From Pomphorhynchus laevis (taxonomy: Eukaryota; Acanthocephala; Palaeacanthocephala; Echinorhynchida; Pomphorhynchidae), in assembly GCA_012934845.2 (NCBI GenBank), contig WNNJ02002353.1, forward strand, positions 24,031 through 88,030: a DNA stretch of 64,000 nt, given 5' to 3'. The position numbers were made by a program, and so were the translations under genes. Below the pieces are notes generated by a model that searched no databases, had not been told where the DNA came from, and saw nothing but the letters and a program-made list of their open reading frames with translations. Shown here piece after piece: positions 11,495 through 21,659 of this stretch; position 1 is the first letter of the stretch, and the number at the start of each line of letters is the position of its first letter.

Positions 11495-11881
11495 ATGAAT
11501 GACGATGTGTCCAGCCTCCGTACTGTGTTCTGTCAGTTATTCTTAGAAGGTGATGAGAAGCTAGTTTCTACTCTTAAGGTTACAAAGTTGTTTCGACTTG
11601 GAAAAAAGGTGGCAGAGAAACCAAGATTGTTGAAAGTTGTATTATCTTCCGCAAAACATGCAGACATTTTGCTCAAACGTGGTTTTCGACTTAAAGATTA
11701 TCCACATCGTATTCTTAAAGATTTGAGTCTCGAAGATCGTTTAAAGTTGAAAGAAACAAAAACAGAATTACGAAACCGGCTATCTGAAGGTGAAACGAAC
11801 TTATGCATACGAAATTTTCAGGTTGTCAGGTGGCGCCCAGTAGTTCGTTGGAATCCCATAACGATCAACAGCGTCACTTAG
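11495..11881 (+). pseudogene. LINE-A copy 3, ORF1 C-terminal domain
   Basis: This open frame of 128 codons matches residues of about 275-411 of the intact ORF1. It contains RLGKK, RLLKVVLSS, a Leu-rich helix, LKDLSLEDRLKLKE and NLCIRNFQVVRWRPVVRW. LINE ORF1 proteins with this RxxK-type core usually bind the element's RNA through an RRM-like fold. That assignment is family knowledge and I did not compute it. Its stop overlaps the start of the ORF2 frame, as in the intact copy, but there is no ATG at the junction here. Confidence 0.75.
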
Positions 11882-14810
11882 CAGTATCCAGTTTGAATCT
11901 TGCTAGTTCGTCTGGAAAAGGTAGTTTCAACAGTCATTCATCGCAACTCTTGGGTAGCGTTAGTTTCAATTCTGATCTGGGACACTTAGTTTCATTCAAC
12001 AAATTATTCACCGTTCATAGTAATCCCTTACCACAACCTACACGCTATTTATCGATTGGGTATTCTAATCTTCGTAGTTTGCCTGCTCAAATAGTGGAGT
12101 TGAAGTATCATTCGTATGACATTTTCTGCGTTGCTTAAATCCTGGTTGCATCAATATATTGTCGATACCACTGTGAACATTCCTGGATTTCGCCTTCTAC
12201 GAAGCGACAGAATATCAGGTAGGCGAGGTGGCGGGGTCGCCGCGTATGTCAGAGAACATTTCCTCGTATCTGAGGTGTTGAATATTTGTGACCCTTGTGG
12301 GTCGTTTGAGACTCTATGCTTCTGTATTGATCACTCAGCGACCAGTATGAATTTTTGCGTCGTGTATCGATCTCCGTCAGTAATTGCAGACACTGATCAA
12401 CTAAAACTTATTTTACAATCGGTATGTTCCTCCCCTCACTTTATTCTTTTAGGCGATTTTAATCTTCCACAATCTAGATGGTCAGACTATGTCTTTTCTG
12501 ATGGTAGTTCCACGGAAAGGGAAATATCTGAGTTCCTAGCTGAGGAACTCATGCTGATTCAGCACGTACAAGAACCAACTTGCTTAACTTCAAGATCGGA
12601 TTCGGTACTTGATCTGGTGTTTTCCAGATATGTAGGAGACATAATCAAAGTTGATCATCTCCCTCCTTTAGGAAGTAGTGACCACTGCTTGCTCTCCTTG
12701 ACGGCTGTCCCTTATTCCAGATTCTGTCCACCTTGCTCAAAAACTTCCAAACGTCATTGATCAAAGGTGAGAAGATAAGATGTTTTGAGAGTTTACAACC
12801 AATTCCCGTGTACTTTCATGAACACGGACAAGCTATCATTGAATATGATCACTGATTACCTACATAAATTATCTGATATTCTTGCCCCTATGCGCAAATC
12901 CTCTTATGCTGATAAGTCACCTGCATGGATAGATTTTAACGTCAGACAACTAATAAGTTCAAGAAATTGTTTATGGAAGCTTCAGCGTTCTGACTCTAGT
13001 TTATCTGCCAGATATAAATATGTTTGAAATATTTGTACTAGAGTGAAAGCAACAAAACGATGTGCATTCGAATCGTCTATCGCTAATAATGTAACACGAA
13101 ATCCAAAACTATTCTGGGCTTATGTTCGTCGCAACAGAACCCTTAACACAGAAATCAAGTATGTCCTTAATGCGGATGGATGTATGATAACTTCTCAGAG
13201 TGGTATTGTGGAATGCCTTGCTACGTCTTTTTCGCTACCGACAAATAATTCACATAGAGCTTCTATCACTTCGCATGGTGTAGCATTAGGGCAATCTTCG
13301 CGTTTTCTTCCAGTAACGATTAGTGAGATTGTAAGTCAGTTTGATCAGCTTGACCCATTTAGCTCTACTGGCCTTATGACATTTCTCCGTTTCTCTTGAA
13401 GAATTTATCTAGATATTTGGCTCCTTCCCTTCTTGCTATTTTTGAGAACAGTTTGACCACTGGATGTGTTCCTGAAGTCTGGAAAACTGCCATCGTAGTT
13501 CCGATCCCAAAGAAAATCATTGCAACGGCTTGTACTGACTATAGACCAATCAGCCTGACTAGTTCTCTATGCAAAGTGCTTGAAAAGTTGATCGCCACCC
13601 GGATCAGGCATCACTTGAGGGAACTCGGAATAATGTCGTCTTCTCAACACGGTTTCCTCCCTGGTCGTTCCTGCTTAACAAACTTATTGACTTCACGCGA
13701 AATGTGGGTTGAGGCGGTCAGTCGCGGCCAATTAATCAATGTGGTATTCATTGACTTTTCAAGAGCATTCGATCGGGTGCCGCATTAGAGCTTGGTAGCA
13801 TTACTATTTAACTACGGCATTCCTGTAATGTTGTGTAAGTGGGTTCAAGATTTCCTACGTAATCGATTCTTTAGAGTGAGAGTTGGCACCCATCTTTCCA
13901 CTCCCAGACGCGTTTACTGTGGTGTTCCGCAGGGTACCGTACTAGGACCTCTGCTGTTTATTGTGTTCCTTAACGATTTGTTGCTGCGGATTCAGAGTCC
14001 CTGTCTTGCTTTTGCTGACGACCTCAAACTATGGTCAGTAGATGATATTGATCCGCTTGGCATTTCCTTGCAGGAAGACCTTTATGAAATATACTAATGG
14101 AGTGAGGCTACTGGTATGCAGATCAATGTTGACAAACGCGGCCACATGAAATTAGGAAGGCGTTGCGATGACCGTCGTTTTCGCCTAGGAACTTCAATTC
14201 TTAATGTCGTCATGGAGTATAGGGATCTGGGTGTCATGGTGCATAGGACATTGAAATCCCGATCAAATACAGAGTTTGCTTATAGCAAGGCTTTGCGAGC
14301 TATGTACTGGGTCAAAAATGCATTTAATCGTATTACTCCATACGTCTTCAAACGGCTTTACTGCGCTCTTGTTCGCCCGCATATAGAGTACTGCGTGCAA
14401 GCAGTTTTTCCATACACTAAGAAAGAGTTCAATAGACTAGAGTCAATCCTTCGTAGAGGTTCTCGAATGTGTTCTCATATCGTGAGCGGCTTAAATTTCT
14501 AAAGATACCATCTTTGGGTCAGAGGCTATATCATCTAGACCTTGTTGCATTATGGCGAATGGTTAATGGGATAGATGGGTTTCCCTCGTGCTATGTTGAA
14601 GTTTGATCTCAGACGCGTCGTGGCCACCCATTGAAACTATTTAAGTTTCCCCTCGGTTAAAGAAGTGAGTTTGGCTAGGCTCTCACATCGAGCATTAAAC
14701 GCCTGGAACACGTTGCCAGGAGAAATAGCATGTACCAAAGACTTCTCTCATTTTAAAGTTCAACTTCGTCAGTGGATTAACGATCATGGCATTCCGGATG
14801 TATACAATAT
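11882..14810 (+). pseudogene. LINE-A copy 3, ORF2 (endonuclease and RT, broken)
   Basis: The endonuclease motifs are GYSNLRSLPAQ (about 12,058), FRLLRSDRISGRRGGGVAAY (about 12,190-12,250), CVVYRSPS (about 12,357), LLGDFNLPQ (about 12,449) and SSDHCLLSL (about 12,675). The RT motifs are AIVVPIPKK (about 13,490), YRPISLTSSL (about 13,540), SQHGFLPGRSCLTNLL (about 13,643), FIDFSRAFDRVPH (about 13,750), CGVPQGTVLGPLLF (about 13,918) and FADDLKLWS (about 14,013). The C-terminal domain ends near SRMCSHI (about 14,461), with a frameshifted tail to about 14,810. The open pieces are 12,116-12,760, 13,043-13,399, 13,396-13,788, 13,792-14,097 and 14,116-14,502. Confidence 0.85.
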
Positions 14811-14915
14811 TATGTAACCGCTATTTACTTTTTTTATTTTCTTTTTTTCATATTTTCCTATGTGATCAGTTGAAACAGCCATTTGGCTATAACTTGTAAT
14901 ACTAATAATAATAGG

Positions 14916-15369
14916 TTTTAATGACAAAAAGACACATGTAGCAATTGAAGATCCGCGTGTGGCATATGTTTCGTTTATCTACGCTTTACAAAACAAATGG
15001 AAATATCTTTAAAGAAACTAATATTGTCAACGATCTTGGCTCATAAAATTAAATGATACAATTTTTCAAAAACTGTTATCACTAACAGGAAACAAAGACT
15101 CGAATCCATTATGGAACTAAATCATTAGTTTGCAACCAAACATGTAGGTTTAGGTGTAATGGATTCTGAACAAACGTGTGAATCATAATAGAGTTATTGC
15201 CAAATAATGTGTTATCCAGTCCTATTGGAAGTAAGTAAAGACTCTGATAGCATAAGAAAGAGTGATAGGGTAAATAAAAAATAAAGACAAATACGAAAAG
15301 CTAATAATTTGGTACAATAATACTTTATAATTCCTCCAAACTGAATTTCATATGAAAAAACGTTAGAAT
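14916..15369. other. No recognisable feature
   Basis: AT-rich sequence between a LINE-A tail and an RT-E remnant. I see no open frame with family signatures on either strand. Confidence 0.5.
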
Positions 15370-15800
15370 TTACATATGAAAAAACGCGTCTTCATGGTTA
15401 ACCACCCAAGCTCTATAATTGAATCTAAGTAGTCGCATATTTAAGGACAAAATCGCAGTGCGATAAAACTGGACACCTAACGATATGCTTCGCATATGCA
15501 TTTGAGGCAATGTTAATACAACGGCACATTCTTTATCTTGCAAAACCCGTGGTCTTACATCTATTAGACATGACATGATGAGATCGTATAGTCAAAGAAT
15601 TGGTTGTTATTTGCAACGATGTTACCATTGATCCAGGTTTTCAAGTTGTACGAGATGAAGTCATTTTCGAGAAAACTACTACAAGTGATAAAGAAGCAAG
15701 GCTAGATATTGTCTGCTACGACCTTATTGGCAAAAGAACGGAGCAATCTTTATAGGATTTGTGTATCTTGAACAACTATGATAAAAAACTACCTAAAAAA
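15370..15800 (+). pseudogene. RT-E copy, C-terminal nuclease-like region, left part
   Basis: The plus strand reads RHDMMR (from 15,566) and then, after a frame change, VTIDPGFQVV and SDKEARLDIVCYDLIGKRTE (about 15,620-15,750). This is the RHN...D...DV pattern seen at 34.2-34.5 kb and resembles the restriction-like nuclease region of R2/CRE-type retroelements. The part after LDI resumes at about 18,195, so a minisatellite and a LINE-A copy split this element. Confidence 0.55.
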
Positions 15801-15823
15801 AGTTTGAGATATTGATATATACA

Positions 15824-16260
15824 ATCAATCCAGTTCCAGATCAAACCAGTTCCAGATCAATCCATTTCCAGATCAATTCAGTTCCAGATCAATCCAGTTC
15901 CAGATCAATCCAGTTCCAGATCAATCCAGTTCCAGATCAATCCAGTTCCAGATCAATCCAGTTCCAGATCAATCCAGTTCCAGATCAATCCAGTTCCAGA
16001 TCAATCCAGTTCCAGATCAATCCAGTTCCAGATCAATCCAGTTCCAGATCAATCCAGTTCCAGATCAATCCAGTTCCAGATCAATCCAGTTCCAGATCAA
16101 TCCAGTTCCAGATCAATCCAGTTCCAGATCAATCCAGTTCCAGATCAATCCAGTTCCAGATCAATCCAGTTCCAGATCAATCCAGTTCCAGATCAATCCA
16201 GTTCCAGATCAATCCAGTTCCAGATCAATCCAGTTCCAGATCAATCTAGTTCCAGATCGA
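15824..16260 (+). repeat. 16-bp minisatellite, about 27 copies
   Basis: The unit CCAGTTCCAGATCAAT is repeated head to tail about 27 times. It is almost perfect in the middle and has a few variants at each end. Three units make 48 bases with no stop, so the array gives a spurious open frame with a 16-residue period. It directly abuts the truncated 5' end of the LINE-A copy at 16,262. Confidence 0.95.
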
Positions 16261-16261
16261 T

Positions 16262-18185
16262 CCAATTTTTATGACCCATCATTCATATCATCTTTCAGAC
16301 AAGCTCGTAATGTTTTTAAACGACTCTGCACTAATAAGCGTGTTTATTATGAGTACGACCTCGTAAATTCGATTGGTCAAAATTCCAAACGTTTTTGATC
16401 ATACATGCGCCAAAATGGTAATGTTCCCTGTAATATTCCTAACTTGGTTGCTGATGATTGTCTATTGTTTTCTCAGGTCGACATTACCGAGGAATTTGCA
16501 AATGAATTTACTCTAAGCAGTGTTTCGTCGGTATCCAACATTGATTATGAACCACTCAGATATCATGTCTCCAGTAATTTGATTTCAATTACTAAAGATG
16601 AAGTATTTGTCAAATTTATTCGGCTGTCGGAGTGTTTATCTGCTGGTCCTGACAACATTCACCTTATTCTTTTACGTATCTTGGGTACCCACCTCTCTCG
16701 GCCCTTGGCAATACTGTTTCAGCTATCTTTAAACTCTGGCAAATTACCGCTCGACTGGAAACGTGCTATGGTTGTACCTGTTTATAAGAAAGGTGTGCGG
16801 AACTCAGCTAGTAACTACAGGCCTATAAGTTTAACTAGCCGTATAAGTAAAACTATGGAGCGTATAGTTCACGAAAGGATAATGAGTCACTTGGTTGAGT
16901 CCGGACAGATTTGCTCTCAACAGCATGATTTCAGAAAAGGCAGATCTTGTCTGACTAATCTCTTGTGTTCTCGTGAGGCGTGAGTCGCAGAATTATCTCG
17001 AGGTAGCTCTATTGATGCTCTGTTTCTTGATTTTAGTAGAGCATTCGATCGCGTGCCTCATTCTCAGTTGATACAAGCATTATTCGATCATGGCATTCCC
17101 AAGATGCTTGTAGCGTGGGTTGCTGATTTTCTGTCATCTAGGAGCTATATAGTACGGGTTGGTGATTGTTTTTTCTCCGTGTAGTGTGACTTCCGGGTTT
17201 CCTCGGGGGACTGTGCTTGGCCCATTACTTATTAACATTTTCATCAACTCTCTGCTGAGTAAACTGCAATGCCAATATCTTGCATTCGCAGATGACTTGA
17301 AAATGTGGAGCACAATTAATTCTCCAAAGGATTTAGAGTTTCTGCAAAGTGATATTGATAGGATAGAAATTTGGAGTAGGCATACAGGAATACTATTGAA
17401 CCTCTCCAAGTGTGTTCACCTTCGTTTCGAGAATAGTTCTGTACCTGCCCGCTATACTATAGGATCTCAAATAATTAATTGTGTATCTCATGTACGAGAC
17501 CTTGGTATCATAGCTCATTCTTCCTTGAAGTCTAGAATGGACACTGAATGTAGATGCGCGTCTGCCAGAAGAATGCTGTACTTGATAAAAAACTGCTTCA
17601 AGTTTGTGTCACCCACATGTTTTAGAATTCTATTTAATGCACTTGTGAGACCACATATTGAGTTCGCGATACAAGCCAGTTTTCCAACGTCCAAAAAAGA
17701 GTTGAATGACTTAGAAAATATTCTTCGTCGTGGCAGCAAACTGTGTTCGAGTTGTTCTCATATGAGTTATCAAGACAGACTTAAAACTTTGGGTATGATG
17801 AATGTGCATTAAAGACTGTACATCCTAGATATGTTAGTAATGTGGCATTTCGCCAACGGTTCGGATGGATATCCTACCCATTCGGTAGTTATCAACGATA
17901 GACGATGCCACAGAGGTCATCCCCTGCTGTTGAAGATATCGTCCCATGGTCGCAGTTCACGGTTGGATCGGTTGTCTCATCGTTGTACAAATGCTTGGAA
18001 TCGACTACCGTCGGAAATCGTAATGGATTTATCATAAATTGGACGATTAACGGCGGGAATAATGAAAATTACCCCTTTTATTGATATTTTTACGTTGATT
18101 GTGGTGTATATAATAATGTGTTTTTTTGTAATCGAGCGAAACGGCTTTATAGCCAATGCTTGCTTGTAATAATAATGATTCGTAT
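16262..18185 (+). pseudogene. LINE-A copy 4, RT part of ORF2 and 3' end
   Basis: This 5'-truncated CR1-like copy starts in the linker between endonuclease and RT (KRLCTNKRVYYEYDLVN). RT motifs are CLSAGPDN (about 16,639), RAMVVPVYKK (about 16,761), NYRPISLTS (about 16,815), QQHDFRKGRSCLTNLL (about 16,919), FLDFSRAFDRVPH (about 17,024), TVLGPLL (about 17,212) and FADDLKMWS (about 17,285). The C-terminal domain follows, to about 17,812. The 3' hairpin is GGCTTTATAGCC (about 18,141-18,152), followed by AATGCTTGCTTGTAATAATAAT. One stop near 16,981 and frame changes near 17,150 and 17,810 disable it. It belongs to a subfamily different from copies 3 and 6. Confidence 0.88.
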
Positions 18186-18194
18186 TAATAAATT

Positions 18195-18480
18195 TCAATT
18201 CTTGATCAGTCTATAAATATCATGAACAGAGAATAATATCTAAATACGCTGAACAAGTGGTAAATATTCATAGAAGAGCATTCATACCAGTAGTATTTTC
18301 AGTTACAGGTAGAGGATAAAAAAATGACCTTAAATTTACTAAAGACTCGCGATAAAAACAGCTCTGAAAAAAGGTCTAGCATATAATGAGTGTATAAGCA
18401 GTTTGATAATAAAAGTAAGCATCACTATGATAAAAAAAAGCAATCTCAATGTGTTTGAAGGTGACTCTCGGGTCAATATA
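18195..18480 (+). pseudogene. RT-E copy, C-terminal region, right part
   Basis: The plus strand reads NEQRIISKYAEQVVNIHRRA, then FIPVVFSVTGRG (about 18,222-18,318). After a shift, KTALKKGLAYNECISSLIIK follows. This is the end of the nuclease-like region of RT-E and continues what stops at about 15,800. It was split by the minisatellite and LINE-A copy 4. Confidence 0.5.
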
Positions 18481-18529
18481 TAGCAAAGGTTGCGAAATAG
18501 AATTTTAAAATAACCTAGTGTTCTCATCT

Positions 18530-19718
18530 TCCTCGACCTATCCTCCGCCTTCGACATTGTCGACAACTCCATCCTCCTTTCTTGTCTTCGTTATGATTAC
18601 GGCTTTTATTCCTCCTCCGTAGCATGGTTTGCCTCATATCTATCCGACCGTTCTTTTCGCGTCTGTTCTAATTCATCATCCTCCCCTCCCATCATTATTT
18701 TCGCGGGTCCCCACAAGGCTCAGTTCTAGGTCCCCTGCTTTTCTCTCTTCTGCTTGGCGATCTATCTCCGTTTATCAAACCTTACTCCTTTAACGTCTGT
18801 AATACGCCGATGACATCCTCATCTATGCTCATGCACTCGCACTTCGCATACATGATAACGGCATTTCTGTCTCAAGCTGTATTTCTTCTATCTACAAACG
18901 TCTCCAATCTCCATCTCGTTCTAAACACCGAAAAGTCCAAAATAATGTGGATCCTCCCCCGTAAATCAAACATATCTTCCCCCACTGTATATTTTGCCTC
19001 ATCGATCATCCCCATAGTCCACAATCTCACTTTCTTAGGCTTCCATTTTAATGATCACCTTTCACTTTAACTCTTCGTCCGTGACAAGGTCCGCTCATCT
19101 AACTTAATTCTCCGTGACATTCGCCGTATCCGCTCCCTTATCGAATTCCGTTCTTGTATGTCTCTTCTTTCATCGCTTCTTTTCCCTAAAATCGATTACT
19201 GCCTTAGCCTTTTCGCCAACTTCTCCAAAATCCATCATCCTACCCCTACAACGAATAACCAACATCGCCGTTCGAGTGCTCTATCGTCTCCGTCGCTTCG
19301 ACCACACATCCACATATCTTGCCCAACTTTGCTAGCCCACCATCCACATCCACATCAAACTCCGCCTTCTTCTCGTTACTTTTCGTCTCATCGCTGTCGG
19401 CTCCCCATCGTTCATCAACCTTCATTTCTTAGACGACACTCGCCCCACCTCGCTATCGCTGCGTTCCCGTCATACCCTCTTACTCCACGTTCCAAATTAC
19501 TCCAACAACTACGGTCTCCGATCTTTCCTCGTCGCCGCCTCACTTGCCTGGAATCAACTCCCTCTCGACGTCCGCCGCGCTCTTTCCTTTATCACATTCG
19601 AACACCTCCTCCGTTCACACCTTTTCGAAACATGATTTACATTTTTGTTTTGTTGTGGTCATGTAAGCGTGCGCTGACACGCATTTTCCACGTTAAAATA
19701 AATCTTGTTTTTATTTGA
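18530..19718 (+). mobile_element. LINE-C copy 2, RT palm to 3' end
   Basis: This is a 5'-truncated CR1/L2-like element. The palm begins [14 protein letters not shown] (about 18,535). The motif C region reads QYADDILIYAHA (about 18,803). NLTFLGFHFNDHLSL (about 19,023) and a long C-terminal domain in shifted frames follow. The 3' tail has the GCGTG...CACGC hairpin (about 19,668-19,684) and TTAAAATAAATC. Several frameshifts are visible. Confidence 0.8.
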
Positions 19719-20086
19719 TAACCAAATTGAGGGTAATTATTGAACTGTAAATTATGAAAACAATTATTGTAAAAAAAATTCCAAAAGCAGGTTATTATTA
19801 ATTGCAAAAGCAATTATTATATTGCAAAAGCAGGTTCAATGTGCATACGTTGAGTGTAAGAGAGCAAATGCTCATACAGCTGGACAATTTTCACATGGAA
19901 AAGAAATAAATATTAAATCGTCTTAGGCATGAAATGATTATTGATAATGGTAGACAGTTGTACCCTAGTTGTATATGGTATTCCATTAAGCAGTTCCGTT
20001 AGTGTGCTAATTATATGAAATCAATTTAAGTGTTGTCCATCAACGAGGCAAGTTCATGTAATGAACAATGAGATTCTTGAATGCCT
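19719..20086. other. No recognisable feature
   Basis: AT-rich sequence. A short partial repeat (GCAAAAGCARTTATTAT, about 19,785-19,830) is the only structure I see. Confidence 0.5.
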
Positions 20087-20540
20087 TTATATTTGAACAT
20101 CCGAACAATATGATGGTAGATTATTCAAATCAGTAATTGCTCGGAAAAAGGACCGCTGAGATATTTGTCCTGACGCGTGACTCAAATAACTTGGATGGAT
20201 TACTACGGGTTTTGTTGTTATTACATCGAAGAAACTGACACAATCACTGTCATCAACACCATTGAACAATATCTTATAAATAGTGATGACATCTATGTAT
20301 TTACTGCGAATGGATGAATGATGAGGATTGAGTACACTTAATCGTTCTTGGTACGACATATTTCGCAAGTGAGTTACACATCGAAATAATTTTCTCAGAA
20401 TGCTGGCAAGTAAGTCGATTTCGGATTTAGTCAATGGTCTTGAAATAGGATAGGTGTATTCGAATCTAGGTAGAATGTATGATAAATAAACATTTCTAAA
20501 TATATAGAGATAGTGACACGAAAGAGCGATGAATTATACC
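20087..20540 (-). pseudogene. CR1-like ORF2 C-terminal fragment
   Basis: The 115-codon minus-strand frame reads TKSEIDLLASILRKLFRCVT, then SYQERLSVL and ends ITDLNNLPSYCSDV. This corresponds to TRSELNNLESVMRRASRMC and VWNSLPEPIAAITN of the intact LINE-A ORF2. The upstream part reads YTYPISRPL. Only the region after the RT is present, and no 3' tail is visible. Confidence 0.65.
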
Positions 20541-20860
20541 CATCATACGAGAACATAATGCGTGAACTTTATTTGCTAGAAATGCTCTTAAGATCAGTTT
20601 GTTAGAGATATCCAGTGTAATCGGAGATATCGAGTGTAATCAATTAATGTTCTCCAGTTTCATTTTCTACGACTAGAAAGAAAAAGCTACGAATGAAACA
20701 GATTTTCGAACAAGCATCTAAAATACTATTTGAACTCGAAATTTTAACATATTAAGATCACTTGAGGCAGTTAAATATGCATTCACTGTCATCCGTCAGA
20801 GCTCGAAACATCTTGATATTGGCATATACATTTATGCATAATCCAGATGATCCTCTAAAA
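20541..20860. other. No recognisable feature
   Basis: Sequence without open frames or repeats that I recognise, between two CR1-like scraps in opposite orientation. A short partial duplication (GAGATATCSAGTGTAATC, about 20,605-20,640) is present. Confidence 0.45.
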
Positions 20861-21060
20861 TCCCGGTTCGAAATGTGTACTGACAGAAAGATTACGTGAT
20901 CACGCATGAATGTTGCGACATCGTCATTAGCGTAAAAATCGGCGTACGAATTTGGCTGTACGAGTTATTCCTGTCTGGAATATATTATCAGCTGAAGTCG
21001 TTAAAATAACAAATAAACGTAAATTTATGAAATATCTAAAGATGAATGAATAGCTAATTC
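20861..21060 (+). pseudogene. CR1-like ORF2 C-terminal scrap
   Basis: A plus-strand reading gives TERLRDHA and NLAVRVIPVWNILSAEVV, then TNKRKFMKYL. It matches the last domain of CR1-like ORF2 (SERAVDVWNSLPEPI in the intact copy). It is short and broken. Confidence 0.45.
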
Positions 21061-21412
21061 CACGAAGTTTGACTCTAAATATTCAACAAAGATTCTTGTT
21101 TAGTCTTTTTTCTTGTTCTTTATGTCTGTGAACCAGTTTTATAAACTTTGGCACTCCACCGCTGTTGTAAGTATAAATAAATATCCAAAATCATAAAATT
21201 GGCTTACATCAGGCATAATTTGACCAGATAGTATGAAAGAAGACTGAATATTCTTGCCGATTGATAAATCATACTTAAGTGAATTAACAGACAGATGATT
21301 TGATTGAGGCCGCATACATATATAGTCTAAATCTTGTTGAAGAATAAGTACATCGTCTTTAGATTTAATTTCACGCCTTTAAAAATTTCTTTTGTTATAA
21401 CTACTTCCATTT

Positions 21413-21514
21413 CAGATTTTTCCTGTCAGTTCCAGGTTTTTCTTGTCAGTTCCAGATTTTTCCTGTCAGTTCCAGATTTTTCCTGTCAGTTCCAGATTTT
21501 TCCTGTCAGTTCCG
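21413..21514 (+). repeat. 20-bp tandem repeat, 5 copies
   Basis: The unit TTCCAGATTTTTCCTGTCAG is repeated five times with two substitutions in the second unit. It shares the 11-mer CAGTTCCAGAT with the 16-bp minisatellite at 15.8-16.3 kb. Confidence 0.93.
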
Positions 21515-21659
21515 CTGGCTACGCTCGAGGATTGAGCTTAATCTATAGATAAAAGATCGTGCCTATAAAAGCTCGATCTCAAATACCCGTTGCTGATCAC
21601 GCATCTTCCACATCGGAATGCAAAGATCGTTAGACAAATTTGGATGTTGGATGCGATTG

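Larger units (their letters stand above)
11440..14915 (+). mobile_element. LINE-A copy 3, long but decayed
   Basis: This is a 5'-truncated CR1-like element with the C-terminal half of ORF1, nearly all of ORF2 and the 3' end. It is collinear with the intact copy at 24-28 kb throughout. The 3' hairpin AGCCATTTGGCT (about 14,867-14,878) is followed by TATAACTTGTAATACTAATAATAAT. An internal slice of the RT (about 13,785-14,040) is almost identical to the fragment at 2,104-2,358. ORF2 has roughly half a dozen stops or frameshifts. Confidence 0.88.

Noticed and set aside
15812-16249. Open frame of 145 codons with a 16-residue repeat
   Set aside because: It is the translation of the 16-bp minisatellite, which is stop-free by chance.
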